Of a DNA stretch of 64,000 nucleotides, positions 8,516 through 17,478 are shown piece by piece. Position numbers and translations under genes: made by a program. The stretch lies in contig NZ_CP116967.1 of NCBI RefSeq assembly GCF_032050975.1, positions 744,001-808,000 of the forward strand, given 5' to 3'. Within the stretch, counting starts at the first letter, position 1. Every line of letters begins with the position of its first letter. This DNA comes from Candidatus Nitrospira allomarina. Its GTDB lineage: Bacteria; Nitrospirota; Nitrospiria; Nitrospirales; UBA8639. Below the pieces are notes generated by a model. That model was not told the origin of the DNA, did not search any database, and saw only the letters and a list, made by a program, of their open reading frames with translations.

Positions 8516-9616
8516 TTAAGATTTTGGACGTTTGTAAAACGGAAGCGTGACAATCTTGGCTTGTACCCGTTTTCCACGAATGTCGATTTCAAGCGACATG
8601 CCTTCCTTGCACAGTGCAGGGGGCACAAATCCTAAGCCAATCCCTTTTTGCAAAATTGGCGAAAAATTTCCACTGGTGACCTTACCCACCAATTGTCCAT
8701 TGCTGAAAATAGTCATGTCGTGGCGGGGAATACCGCGTTCCACCATTTCCAAGGCAGCAAGCTGACGAGTGAGACCATCCCTCTGCTGTTTGCGTAGCGC
8801 GAGGTGCCCTTCAAACTCGCCTTTATCCCAGGCTACTACCCACTCGGAACTGGCTTCCAGCGGGGAGGTGTTCTCATCCATATCGTTGCCATACAGCAAG
8901 TAGCCCACGTCTAATCGCAAAAGATCTCGCGCCCCTAGCCCTGCGGCCTTGGCTTCGAATTCCGCGCCGGCCTTCAAGAGTCGATCCCACGCGGAGGCCG
9001 CTTGCGCCGCAGGCACATACCATTCATATCCAAGCTCTCCGGTATATCCCGTTCGACTCAGCAACCCGGAAAACTCCGTGCCCTCCAATGCCAAACAATG
9101 GCGGGTCTTCAGGGTTTCGATTTGCATTCCTATGAGGTTTTGCATAATGGCTTTTGATGCAGGCCCTTGAATGGCAATTTGGGCCAACTCTGTTGATTGA
9201 TCATGAATGATCGCTCGCGGAAATTTTTCCGACTGATGTTTTAAGAACCATTGGAGCATCTTTTCCCGATTGGAGGCATTGACGCAAACCAAAAACGAGG
9301 AGGACCCGGTTCTGTAGACAAACACATCATCGAGAATGCCTCCGGAGGATTGACAGACCATGCCATATTGAGCCTGCCCTTTCTGGAGGCGACTGACGTC
9401 ATTGGTACTGACCCATTGAAGAAAGGCTTCAGCCTGGTCTCCTGATACCTCGATGCGTCCCATGTGACTGACGTCGAAGAAACCAGCCGATTGCCTGACC
9501 GCAAAATATTCCTCAAGGACACCAGTATATTGAACGGGCATGAGCCAGCCGGCGAAATCCACCAGCTTGGCATTGAGGGCACGATGGGCGTGAACGAGCG
9601 GAGTTTCGTTCATCAA
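8516..9616 (-). CDS. gcvT: Glycine cleavage system aminomethyltransferase (T protein)
   Basis: A 366-aa cytoplasmic protein of normal GcvT length. It takes the aminomethyl group from the H protein and passes the methylene unit to tetrahydrofolate, releasing ammonia. Typical segments are visible: FAGWLMPVQY near the N-terminus, FFDVSHMGRIEVSG, SRTGYTGELGYEWYVP and GLGARDLLRLDVGYLLYGNDMDE (split here into known GcvT blocks), plus the C-terminal barrel with GIPRHD and GKVTSGNFSP. Its ATG overlaps the TGA of the FKBP gene by 4 nt, so translation is likely coupled. gcvH and gcvP are not in this window. Confidence 0.93.
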   Translation of the reverse strand: MMNETPLVHAHRALNAKLVDFAGWLMPVQYTGVLEEYFAVRQSAGFFDVSHMGRIEVSGDQAEAFLQWVSTNDVSRLQKGQAQYGMVCQSSGGILDDVFVYRTGSSSFLVCVNASNREKMLQWFLKHQSEKFPRAIIHDQSTELAQIAIQGPASKAIMQNLIGMQIETLKTRHCLALEGTEFSGLLSRTGYTGELGYEWYVPAAQAASAWDRLLKAGAEFEAKAAGLGARDLLRLDVGYLLYGNDMDENTSPLEASSEWVVAWDKGEFEGHLALRKQQRDGLTRQLAALEMVERGIPRHDMTIFSNGQLVGKVTSGNFSPILQKGIGLGFVPPALCKEGMSLEIDIRGKRVQAKIVTLPFYKRPKS

Positions 9617-10074
9617 CGCAGGTCGAGCAGTTCGACTTCAAAGATGAGAGTGGCATTGGGGGGAACCGCTGCTCCGGCCCCTCGGGAACCGTATCCCAAT
9701 TGAGGCGGGATTACCAATTTGCGGATACCGCCGATTTTCATCCCTTCGACGCCCTCGTCCCAACCCTTAATCACCCGGCCCTCCCCTAATCGAAAGGAAA
9801 AAGGTGAATTACGATCTTTAGAGCTATCGAATTTTTTTCCGTCGGTGAGTGTCCCCGTGTAATGGACGATGGCGGTTTCTCCCGCATGGGCTTCACGCCC
9901 GGAACCAATGGCGAGATCGACATACTGTAATCCGGAAGGCGTGGTCACCATCGCTTCTCCCGCAGCCTTACCGGACAAAGGATTCAATACAAATATCATG
10001 AGAAGGATGATCCAAGACCCTATAATGAATACGGGTAATCGAAAACCTGATTGTAATGTCATACCGTTTTTCAT
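9613..10074 (-). CDS. FKBP-type peptidyl-prolyl cis-trans isomerase, exported
   Basis: A 153-aa protein with an N-terminal hydrophobic segment (about residues 14-37) that acts as signal peptide or anchor, followed by one FKBP domain (about 45-152). Conserved FKBP elements include AIVHYTGTLTDGKKFDSS, FSFRLGEGRVIKGWDEGVEG, IPPQLGYGSRG and ATLIFEVELLDL. The family speeds proline isomerisation; here it should act in the periplasm or at the membrane. It overlaps the gene on each side by 4 nt (ATGA), so FIST, FKBP and GcvT are probably co-translated despite unrelated functions. Confidence 0.92.
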   Translation of the reverse strand: MKNGMTLQSGFRLPVFIIGSWIILLMIFVLNPLSGKAAGEAMVTTPSGLQYVDLAIGSGREAHAGETAIVHYTGTLTDGKKFDSSKDRNSPFSFRLGEGRVIKGWDEGVEGMKIGGIRKLVIPPQLGYGSRGAGAAVPPNATLIFEVELLDLR

Positions 10075-11312
10075 GAACCTCTCTCTTTGCTAGTGTGAAA
10101 CGTATCCGATGCCATGCCCATTGATGGGCGAGACACGTCTTCGTAAAACAGCGCTATACTGGCCGTATAGCCATGCAAAAAATTCTTCCCGCTCACGGGG
10201 CCAATTTCTCCACCTGCAAAAAACCCCGCTATCGGCATGGTCCCCATTTGTTGATGCAGAGTGGACACATCATGGTGAGGAGTTTCGAAAAATCGCCGTC
10301 CACGCCCATTACAACTAAATAGCAACGCGCCTTTTGGCAGGCTGTCCGGATGGGTCACTCGCTCCTTCGATAAAAGTAAATGGAAGTCTTCACTCGCGGC
10401 ATGAGCATCCCGCACATGGAACTGAATCGTCTGGCCTTCCTGAACAAAATCCGCGATGGCGAGACTCCCAGATTCTCGATCGGCTCCTAACAGGCCACGG
10501 ATCAAAAAGTCCCCCTGACCGAATTCCGGTCGATGTTCGTCCATAGCAATACCCACTTGGAGTCCGTACGCCGCTTGTTGTTGTTCGTGTTCATCCAACG
10601 CTTTCAAGGTGGTTTCCAACCGTTCCAACGGCGGGATTCCCCCAAGCTCCTGAATGACATTCCGATCGACCTTGGTCACAACATACCGTTCACCAATAGG
10701 TTGACACCCTTGAGACACCACCGTCCGGATTTCCAATCCACCCTTAACAGCCACGCCTACGACCCCGGATCCAAGAATGTCTCGATTAAAGACCAGGCGG
10801 CTTTCTCCGACATCCATGCCTCCACTGGCAATTCCCCCAATAGCGGACGAGCCGGGAGCATGCTCCTCCAACAAGGACAATAATTCATCTATGGGGGTAG
10901 AAAACGGATCGGCAAAGAGGAAAAACGTGTAAGGATGGGTAGTGGCTTCTAATGCCACCGGCCAGCCATCCAGTGACGCTCCCTCACCCTCTAAGTTTGG
11001 CGTTAACTTGAAGGGCACCACTCGCATATCAGTGCTTCTCAGGCCCCAGAGCACCAGACCAGGATGTTCTTCAATTTCCTGATCGCCTCCAATGACCCCT
11101 TGTCCCATACACCCCACCAGTGCCTGAGGACGAAGGTTCTCGTGGATGATATCGACCATGCGCTGAATGTCTGAGGAATAATGGGGAGAAAAAAAGACAA
11201 ATGCGAGATGACACTCCGCTTGGCCTAATGCCTCATACACTGATGCGGCTACCGCATTTGCGGCTACTTCAGGATGAGCTTCTTTGGAAAGGGCAACGTG
11301 ACACTGCATCAT
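10071..11312 (-). CDS. FIST-domain signal transduction protein (FIST_N and FIST_C)
   Basis: A 413-aa protein with the FIST_N pattern near the N-terminus (LAFVFFSPHYSSDIQRM, then ALVGCMGQGVIGG) and the FIST_C pattern at the end (ALLFSCNGRGRRFF, PIAGFFAGGEIGPVSG, LHGYTASIALF). FIST proteins are thought to sense small ligands such as amino acids and are often fused or linked to signalling proteins. No fused output is present here. The gene starts the tightly overlapping FIST-FKBP-gcvT block. A cytoplasmic location is likely since no signal peptide is seen. Confidence 0.88.
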   Translation of the reverse strand: MMQCHVALSKEAHPEVAANAVAASVYEALGQAECHLAFVFFSPHYSSDIQRMVDIIHENLRPQALVGCMGQGVIGGDQEIEEHPGLVLWGLRSTDMRVVPFKLTPNLEGEGASLDGWPVALEATTHPYTFFLFADPFSTPIDELLSLLEEHAPGSSAIGGIASGGMDVGESRLVFNRDILGSGVVGVAVKGGLEIRTVVSQGCQPIGERYVVTKVDRNVIQELGGIPPLERLETTLKALDEHEQQQAAYGLQVGIAMDEHRPEFGQGDFLIRGLLGADRESGSLAIADFVQEGQTIQFHVRDAHAASEDFHLLLSKERVTHPDSLPKGALLFSCNGRGRRFFETPHHDVSTLHQQMGTMPIAGFFAGGEIGPVSGKNFLHGYTASIALFYEDVSRPSMGMASDTFHTSKERGS

Positions 11313-11444
11313 AATTCAATTGTTATAAAGTCTAGCAATCCCCGCCAAACGATGTCCATGAAAGAGGTTTGGTAAATTTTTCCCTCTATTCCTACCCCGT
11401 CCCGATAAAACCAAAGAACATTCACCCTAGACGTAATAAGTTGC

Positions 11445-12734
11445 TTACTGAATTGGGCGACCATAGGCATTTAAAATCGAACGGAGTCTTTCAACCGAGA
11501 TTGCCTCAAAGCGTCGTCCATCTCTTCCTGTAACCGTTGTGGCTTGTAGCAAGGCGTTGAGAATGGCCTCTTCGGTGGCCTCCACCGTGGCTTGAAACAA
11601 GGGGTTGATATGGGTATCGGCAAGATGAGCCATAAAAAATGTCCGGTGTTCCGGATAATGAGGAATAACATTGCCGGTAGAAAACGCCAGGACAAAATCT
11701 CCACTGCCATGATGGGAGATGGACCCGGTTCGCGCCAATCCTATGGTAGCCCGGCGGGAGAGTCTAGACAGTTGGCGTGCATCAAGCGGAGCATCCGTCG
11801 CGATGATGATGATAATAGACCCGCTGTCCTGCCGTCTTTGAGGGGGGACCGCTCCCGGAAGCTCGCCCAGAGCTGCCACGATCGATTCTTCCAGTTCTTT
11901 GTGTGAAACCATTGGCAGATCCGTATTATAAACTTGGCCCACCGGCACTCCCGCGATCGTTAGTTCATGACGACGGCCATGGTTAGCATTCACCAACACG
12001 CCGACACGATATCCTCCATCTTCAGATGGAAGCACTCGAGAGGCGGTACCAATGCCGCCTTTAAATTGATAGGACACCATCCCCGTCCCTGCCCCGACAG
12101 ACCCCTCTGGAACGGGACCTCTTGTTGCCGTTTCCAGGGCGTGGACCACATCTTCCGGAGACACATGCCTTCCCTGACTATCATTCAGTCGGCTATCGTC
12201 GCATTCAGCCACCACAGGCGTGAGCGTATCATCAGTAATTCCAATGTCGGGATAGCGCTGAATCATCCAGCTCATAACGCCATCTGCCACACGAGGGACA
12301 TTCAACGTATTCGTTAACGCGATGGGATATTCTAAAAACCCTGATTCCGCCACCCAGGCCAATCCCGTCATTTCCCCTGTCCCATTTATCACAAACGCTC
12401 CTGCTGGAACTTTATGATGCCAAACATCTTCACGCGGAATAATGACCGTCACACCGGTCCGAACAGGGCCTTGACCTACCTGCAAGGCCCCCTCGCCTTC
12501 ATGAATGGTGACATGTCCTACTTTCACCCCTTGAACATCGGTGATGGCATTCATTTCCCCCGGAGCATACCGGCCTATGGTGATCCCAAGATCCTTTACA
12601 TGGGGGCGAGCTTCTACCAAATCATGAGTAGCAGAGGTATTGGCCAATACCGCAGAGGCAGTCCATGCCCAGCCAATTCCTAAAATGCAAAAAAGATAGG
12701 CCTGAAGACCCTGCTTCAAATTAGGAAAACGCAT
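11445..12734 (-). CDS. P1 family peptidase (DmpA-like, L-aminopeptidase/D-esterase), exported
   Basis: A 429-aa protein with a signal peptide (about residues 1-32) and a DmpA/P1 peptidase core. Members cleave themselves before a Ser or Thr that becomes the N-terminal nucleophile; here the segment DSGSIIIIIATDAP places the site at Gly305-Ser306. Other conserved blocks are ITDVQGVKVGH, INGTGEMTGL, GSVGAGTGMVSYQFKGGIGT and RTGSISHHGSGDFVLAFS. It should act as an aminopeptidase on D- or beta-amino acid or ester substrates in the periplasm. It is followed by an unrelated FIST gene about 130 bp downstream. Confidence 0.92.
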   Translation of the reverse strand: MRFPNLKQGLQAYLFCILGIGWAWTASAVLANTSATHDLVEARPHVKDLGITIGRYAPGEMNAITDVQGVKVGHVTIHEGEGALQVGQGPVRTGVTVIIPREDVWHHKVPAGAFVINGTGEMTGLAWVAESGFLEYPIALTNTLNVPRVADGVMSWMIQRYPDIGITDDTLTPVVAECDDSRLNDSQGRHVSPEDVVHALETATRGPVPEGSVGAGTGMVSYQFKGGIGTASRVLPSEDGGYRVGVLVNANHGRRHELTIAGVPVGQVYNTDLPMVSHKELEESIVAALGELPGAVPPQRRQDSGSIIIIIATDAPLDARQLSRLSRRATIGLARTGSISHHGSGDFVLAFSTGNVIPHYPEHRTFFMAHLADTHINPLFQATVEATEEAILNALLQATTVTGRDGRRFEAISVERLRSILNAYGRPIQ

Positions 12735-12808
12735 ATTGCCAGTCCTACCTGTCTACCCGTCCTCCAGCCCATTCACCAATAGCAGGGAAGAGTCATTCAC
12801 ACGATTGA

Positions 12809-13315
12809 TTAGGGAAAGGACGGGGGTGTCCAGGGATATTCCTTTTCATACATATGGTAAGGGGTTTCTTGAAATCCAAGGTGGGCATAAGCCTGCTGGG
12901 CCCGATGATTTTTCTCTTCCACATAGAGCCGATATCCACAAACGGGTTCTTGATTCAAACGGGCTTGGCTTTGCACATACTCAAAAAGCTGCCGAAAGAT
13001 TTGCTGTTGACGCTGATCTGGATACACGTACACACTTTGAAGCCACCAAAAATTCCCGTTTCGCCAATCGCTCCACTCAAAGGTGACCAAAATCTGCCCC
13101 ACTACTATAAGTGCGCCACCATTGCGAGACTTTTCTGCAACTGCATACCATCCCTTACCAGAATCTTTGAGAATTGCCTCTATACCCATCTCAAGAATTC
13201 GCACATCTAATTCTCGATTTTCAGTTTCCCTGGCTAAAGCCAAGTTGAAACCTACAATAGATTTCAAATCAGACATGGTTGCCCGTCTGATTATTACCGG
13301 GGATGACATGTCCAT
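12809..13315 (-). CDS. GNAT family N-acetyltransferase
   Basis: A protein of about 168 aa. The N-terminus IIRRATMSDLKSIVGFNLALA is a typical GNAT beta1-alpha1, and the acetyl-CoA motif A region is WWLQSVYVYPDQRQQQIFRQL, followed by RLYVEEKNHRAQQAYAHLGF. The usual Q/RxxGxG/A pyrophosphate loop is changed to RQQQIF, so one loop glycine is replaced. The acceptor is unknown. The ATG at 13315 (or 13309) is preferred because the ATG at 13345 would overlap the stop of the upstream DUF502 gene by 23 nt. Confidence 0.82.
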   Translation of the reverse strand: MDMSSPVIIRRATMSDLKSIVGFNLALARETENRELDVRILEMGIEAILKDSGKGWYAVAEKSRNGGALIVVGQILVTFEWSDWRNGNFWWLQSVYVYPDQRQQQIFRQLFEYVQSQARLNQEPVCGYRLYVEEKNHRAQQAYAHLGFQETPYHMYEKEYPWTPPSFP

Positions 13316-13322
13316 TCCCAGG

Positions 13323-13961
13323 TCAACTATCCTTCGTCGGACCATTTGCTGGCGACAGCCATCCCGATCGGGGGCGGTAGAGTCCGGCTGAAAACTCCAT
13401 TTTCATTGCCTCTTCTGGTGGTAACTGAATTCGATTCACACTTTCTTTTGGAACAAAGGCCAGATAGCCGGTAAACGGATGGATTGCTGTCGGAACAAAG
13501 ACCATCATTAGAGTTCCTTCAGGGACAACTTGTAGCCTGGGTGGAGGTAATCCCATGTCAAAACCTAAAGCCCAAAGCCCGTCACGAGGAAACGGAAATG
13601 CGACGACTTTGCTTTGACCAAACCGATCGCGGAACTTGAGGACATCCGCCATACTTTTAAGGGTATAGTAAATACTACGCACAAAAGGAATACGCTCCAA
13701 AGAATCTTCCAATTTTCGATGGATTTGCTGGCCAAGTAAATGGGTCGTTCCCATGCCCACCCAGAGGACAAGAAGACAAAAAAATGTGATCCCTGAACCC
13801 GGAATCCTCACGCCATATAATGCCCACACAATGTCTACCGTCATATGCTCTAAGGTTTCGAGTAGTGTATAGAGGATTAATAAGGTCCCCCAGGCTGGAA
13901 TAATAAGAAATAAACCAGTCAGGAGATACCGTTTGAAAGTATGGTCAGCAAGGGCATGCAT
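13323..13961 (-). CDS. DUF502 family inner-membrane protein
   Basis: A 212-aa protein with two N-terminal membrane helices (about residues 12-35 and 56-80) and a soluble C-terminal region, the usual DUF502 layout. Family markers are IPFVRSIYYTLKSMADVL, VVAFPFPRDGLWALGFD and MMVFVPTAIHPFTGYLAFV. The function of DUF502 is not known. The gene ends 8 nt before the GNAT start, so the two are probably co-transcribed. Confidence 0.88.
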   Translation of the reverse strand: MHALADHTFKRYLLTGLFLIIPAWGTLLILYTLLETLEHMTVDIVWALYGVRIPGSGITFFCLLVLWVGMGTTHLLGQQIHRKLEDSLERIPFVRSIYYTLKSMADVLKFRDRFGQSKVVAFPFPRDGLWALGFDMGLPPPRLQVVPEGTLMMVFVPTAIHPFTGYLAFVPKESVNRIQLPPEEAMKMEFSAGLYRPRSGWLSPANGPTKDS

Positions 13962-14151
13962 AAAATATGTGGAGCTAGGAGATGCCAGCAGTCTACCAAA
14001 AACCTACTCACTCCGCAGCATCAGAGACACAGAGATTTGTTTGCATACAAATCGGTATTTTCTGAAAATTTCTTGCTACAAAAGAAGGCCAGTGTTACTC
14101 TTCACTGGGAGAAAATTTCGTCAATTTTTGGCACGTATTGAAAGGAGTTAG

Positions 14152-14457
14152 ATGGTGCGCCCCGAAGATACAACTAAAGGAAAAGGTGATATTGCTCCTG
14201 ACCTATTGGCAATACTTTGTTGTCCAGAGACAAAGCAAGAGGTGTGTTTATTGGACCAAACCGTTGTTCAACGACTGAACCAAAAAATCTCAAAAGGAGA
14301 ATTGAAGACGAAGGGAGGTCAACTCGTCACTGAACAAATCGATGGAGGACTTCTTCGAAAAGACAACACTTTATTTTACCCTATCCGTGATCAAATTCCC
14401 ATTATGCTTATTGAAGAAGGGATTCCAATAGAGAAATCCGATCTCTCATCAATGTAA
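14152..14457 (+). CDS. Trm112-like small zinc-ribbon-type protein
   Basis: A 101-aa protein with DLLAILCCPETKQEV at residues 17-31 and LLRKDNTLFYPIRDQIPIMLIEEGI near the end, the pattern of the Trm112/YcaR family. Bacterial members often accompany methyltransferases or lipid A genes, and the eukaryotic homologue activates methyltransferases. The central part is longer than the usual 60-aa family form. An AAAGGAG site lies 7 nt before the ATG. No methyltransferase gene is adjacent. Confidence 0.85.
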   Translation: MVRPEDTTKGKGDIAPDLLAILCCPETKQEVCLLDQTVVQRLNQKISKGELKTKGGQLVTEQIDGGLLRKDNTLFYPIRDQIPIMLIEEGIPIEKSDLSSM

Positions 14458-14519
14458 GCCTTTAGCCTCAACGTTTTTCCGATAATAAAGCGGTAATTAT
14501 TTTTTTGGGAATAGACTTT

Positions 14520-14750
14520 TCATAAACTTTGTGTACTCCGACCTCCTTTTTTAAACCACCATAGTGATCGACCAATCTGGACGACCACATAGATAAAGAC
14601 TCCAAAAAAAATCCCATAATATCCATACGACTCGATCGGCCAATTCTGTCCACCATGCAGAAGAAATCCCAATGCCACATGGGCCCCCAACCCTAAACAT
14701 AAGGCTAAGATAATCCACTCACGGACCATTGTTTTTCTAGACAACCCCAT
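14520..14750 (-). CDS. Small hypothetical membrane protein
   Basis: A 76-aa protein with two likely membrane helices (about residues 11-31 and 43-64) and a basic C-terminus. No family was recognised. It converges on the Trm112-like gene. The ATG at 14750 lacks a strong ribosome binding site, and an internal ATG at 14729 is an alternative start. Confidence 0.5.
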   Translation of the reverse strand: MGLSRKTMVREWIILALCLGLGAHVALGFLLHGGQNWPIESYGYYGIFFGVFIYVVVQIGRSLWWFKKGGRSTQSL

Positions 14751-14826
14751 GTTAGTTCCGGATACTCAGTGCAATGAGCAGAGCTTGGACCATTCCTGGA
14801 ATGGTCCAACACTGATTGGCAGGCAA

Positions 14827-15195
14827 TTATACAGGGCTTTTCGTTGATTCGATTTCCGTGGCAGTGATCAAACTGACGAGATAATCCGTTACAAAAATTA
14901 GGGCTTCTTCTCTCCCATCCGCCCGACGCCCTTTTTCCCTACGTTGTATGGAGAGCTCATGTTCCAGATCTGACTTCACGTCCCCTAATAACTTCTGGAG
15001 GGAGGCTGTCGTCAGGTTCATGTCCACATCCTCTAATTCTTGACAGCGGTCTAAAACCCAGTTGAGCCCTTCTACCCGACCAAAATACCGTTCTTGTTCA
15101 GCTGCATCAATTCGGGCCATGGTTGAGGCAAATGCTTGCCCTTCATAAATCAGGTTGTAAAAACTCGCCACGGCACGATGTAAAATTGAATTCAT
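14827..15195 (-). CDS. Hypothetical soluble protein, mostly helical
   Basis: A 122-aa protein rich in charged residues, with predicted long helices and no signal peptide or membrane segment. No family was recognised. A GAGGA ribosome binding site sits about 7 nt before the ATG at 15195, and codon use resembles that of neighbours, so it is probably real. It is separated from the next minus-strand gene by about 125 bp. Confidence 0.65.
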   Translation of the reverse strand: MNSILHRAVASFYNLIYEGQAFASTMARIDAAEQERYFGRVEGLNWVLDRCQELEDVDMNLTTASLQKLLGDVKSDLEHELSIQRREKGRRADGREEALIFVTDYLVSLITATEIESTKSPV

Positions 15196-15320
15196 TATCC
15201 GTTCCTCACAAGAAAAATTATTGTACTCTCTCTTCGATTATATACTGCTATTCAGAATCCTTCTAGGACTTTTTCATTATAATTGTACAACGAGTTTGCT
15301 TTTTTATTGGTCTGGTGACC

Positions 15321-15656
15321 TCAGGTAAATAATAAAGGATGAAATTCGGCCATAAACCCATAATATAAGGGTGCAAATTGTTTCAGGCTATTGGGACTAT
15401 TTTCTTTGAGCCGTTTAAAAAAGAAAACCTGGTGGGTCGGATCCATTTTTTCCAAAAGTTTCCCTAACTCCGACATTGAGAATTTGCCTTGCGGAACACT
15501 TAAGATATAGTGAACCAATCGTTCCACAAATTGATGCATAACATATTCACTGTCCAAATATTGTTTTGGAATTTCACCATTTTTAATGATTTCGGCAAAG
15601 GATACAGCCTGCGCCGAAAACGGGAGATCTTCTATGGTTTTTGAGGGTTTCGTCAC
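15321..15656 (-). CDS. Hypothetical protein
   Basis: A 111-aa soluble protein starting with GTG at 15656. It is helical by composition with segments FVERLVHYILSVPQGKF and LKQFAPLYYGFMAEF, and has no recognised domain. No strong ribosome binding site is visible. It lies upstream of the hypothetical at 14827 on the same strand and downstream of the nxrB terminator region, so it is not part of the nxr transcript. Confidence 0.55.
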   Translation of the reverse strand: MTKPSKTIEDLPFSAQAVSFAEIIKNGEIPKQYLDSEYVMHQFVERLVHYILSVPQGKFSMSELGKLLEKMDPTHQVFFFKRLKENSPNSLKQFAPLYYGFMAEFHPLLFT

Positions 15657-16032
15657 GCTTCTTTATAACTCCAAATTGGCCTCATCGCCCAAGAATTCAA
15701 CATTTTCATATAGTTAATAAGTGATTGTATCAGGGGTTCCCTGTATATCAAAACATTTATACCAATTTTTTTACCACAATTTTTGTAAATATTCCCTGAA
15801 AGGCAAAATAATTGAAAATTTATCAAACCACACCAACCACCCAATTCCGTTCTAAATCCATTTCTATCAATTAACAAGATTAGCCCCAAATTTTATATAT
15901 TGCCAATACATAAAATTTTTCGGGCAACCCTAACAGAAACCGGGTACCTCATTTCCCAATAATGCCACTTCAAAACATCTCAGTTCAGTTTTAAATACGA
16001 GATCCTATCTAATAAGTGGATCGGCAACCCCC
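15657..16032. other. AT-rich intergenic region downstream of nxrB
   Basis: About 375 bp, clearly more AT-rich than the nxr genes. It separates the nxrB terminator from the hypothetical gene at 15321 and may hold that gene's promoter. A minus-strand frame here (15653-15889) lacks a proper start and was rejected. Confidence 0.4.
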
Positions 16033-16033
16033 C

Positions 16034-16070
16034 AAAAAAAAGCAGGGGGCGACGCATGTCGCCCCCTGCT
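16034..16070 (-). terminator. Rho-independent terminator of the nxrAB transcript
   Basis: A perfect 13-bp GC-rich stem (AGCAGGGGGCGAC at 16041-16053 with its complement at 16058-16070) closes a 4-nt GCAT loop. On the minus strand it is followed at once by eight T residues (16034-16041). It lies 28 nt after the nxrB stop. Confidence 0.93.
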
Positions 16071-16097
16071 CTTCGGGTTCCCCTCTGGGCTCCCTGC

Positions 16098-17387
16098 TTA
16101 CAGCCAGTTCACCCGCTCCGCCGGGCGGATGTAAATCGGCTCTTCCACTTGCTGCCGCACCGCTTCCTTGCCCGATTTGTTGAACCCCAACACCGTGTCG
16201 TTGTACATCTCAAACTTCCGCCCATGGATTTGGGTTTCAAACACTTTCGGCCCCGGAATCACGTCATACCGGAAGATGATCTGTTGGCTCGCCCGCCACA
16301 ACTGCAGCACCGCCAACAACTCCCGGCTCGGCACCAGATACTTCTCAATCGCATTATCTACCCCCGGCCCGAACATCTGCCGGATGTAGCCCCGCGGCGC
16401 CTGCCGCGGTGGGATGTAAAACCCGTTGGGTTCCGTGCCCCATTGCGGATACAACGGCAACGCCACTTGTTCCACCCGGATGGCATAGTACAACGGATTC
16501 CAGCGATCTTCCGCCCAGAGCCCGTCATCGCCCACCTTCACCAACCCTTGCAGCCGGATTTTGCCCACGCACGCCGCCATACACCGCGTCTCCATCGGCT
16601 CGCCCCCCGTTAAGGGGTCTTTGCCTTCCACCCGCGGATAGCACGCAATACACTTCTCACTCACCCGCGTCGTCCCCCGGTACATCGGCTTTTTAAACGG
16701 GCATTGCTCCACACACTTCTTGTACCCCCGGCACCGGTTCTGGTCGATCAACACAATCCCGTCTTCCGGCCGCTTGTAGATGGCCTTCCGCGGACACGCC
16801 GCCAGACACCCCGGATACGTACAGTGGTTACAGATGCGTTGCAGATAGAAGAAGTACGTCTCATGCTCCGGCAAGCTGCTGCCTTGCATTTTCCACGGCT
16901 CTTCTTTCGTGAACCCCGTCTTATCCACCCCTTCCACGATCGCCCGCATCGAGGTCGCCGTATCTTCATAGATATTCACAAACCGCCATTCCTGGTCGGT
17001 CGGGATATAGCCAATGGCGGCCTGCCCGATCTTGGCGCCCGCATCAAAGATCGTCATTCCTTCAAACACCCCATACGGCGCATGGTGTTTACGGCCCACC
17101 CGCACGTTCCACACCTGCCCGCCCGGATTGACCTGCTCAATCAACTGCGTGATCTTCACATCGTAAAACTGCGGATAGCCCCCGTACGGCTTCGTTTCCA
17201 CGTTGTTCCACCACATGTATTCCTGCCCTTTGCTGAACAGCCACGTCGACTTGTCCGCCATCGAGCAGGTTTGACACGCCAAACACCGGTTGATGTTAAA
17301 GACAAACGCAAACTGCCATTTCGGATGCCGCTCCTCATACGGATACAGCATCTTTCGTCCTAACTGCCAGTTATACACTTCAGGCAT
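16098..17387 (-). CDS. nxrB: Nitrite oxidoreductase beta subunit
   Basis: A 429-aa iron-sulfur subunit of the periplasmic nitrite oxidoreductase; it passes electrons from the molybdenum subunit NxrA toward the respiratory chain. Cys groups are visible at C35-C38-C41 (RCLACQTC), C186-C189-C194-C198 (CNHCTYPGCLAAC), C219-C225-C229 (CRGYKKCVEQC), C246-C249 (CIAC) and C269-C273, the NarH-like pattern of several [4Fe-4S] clusters plus one [3Fe-4S]. It has no signal peptide, so it is presumably co-exported with NxrA. The sequence and length match Nitrospira NxrB. Codons are strongly G/C-ending compared with the flanks. GGAGG lies just before the ATG. Confidence 0.97.
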   Translation of the reverse strand: MPEVYNWQLGRKMLYPYEERHPKWQFAFVFNINRCLACQTCSMADKSTWLFSKGQEYMWWNNVETKPYGGYPQFYDVKITQLIEQVNPGGQVWNVRVGRKHHAPYGVFEGMTIFDAGAKIGQAAIGYIPTDQEWRFVNIYEDTATSMRAIVEGVDKTGFTKEEPWKMQGSSLPEHETYFFYLQRICNHCTYPGCLAACPRKAIYKRPEDGIVLIDQNRCRGYKKCVEQCPFKKPMYRGTTRVSEKCIACYPRVEGKDPLTGGEPMETRCMAACVGKIRLQGLVKVGDDGLWAEDRWNPLYYAIRVEQVALPLYPQWGTEPNGFYIPPRQAPRGYIRQMFGPGVDNAIEKYLVPSRELLAVLQLWRASQQIIFRYDVIPGPKVFETQIHGRKFEMYNDTVLGFNKSGKEAVRQQVEEPIYIRPAERVNWL

Positions 17388-17432
17388 TGTCGTCCTCCGT
17401 TTCTATTGTTTGAATTACCAAGTGAACGAGGC

Positions 17433-17465
17433 GGGAACCCAAAGAAGCAATTTCTTTGGGTTCCC
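17433..17465 (-). promoter_or_regulatory. Intercistronic hairpin between nxrA and nxrB
   Basis: A perfect 14-bp inverted repeat (17433-17446 with 17452-17465, loop GCAAT on the plus strand) begins 13 nt after the nxrA stop and ends 45 nt before nxrB. No T run follows on the minus strand, so it is more like an RNA processing or stability element, or a leaky terminator, than a full terminator. Confidence 0.7.
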
Positions 17466-17478
17466 CATGAACCCGTTC

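Noticed and set aside
15653-15889. 78-aa minus-strand frame overlapping the GTG of the next gene
   Set aside because: It needs a TTG start, has odd composition and lies in AT-rich intergenic DNA.
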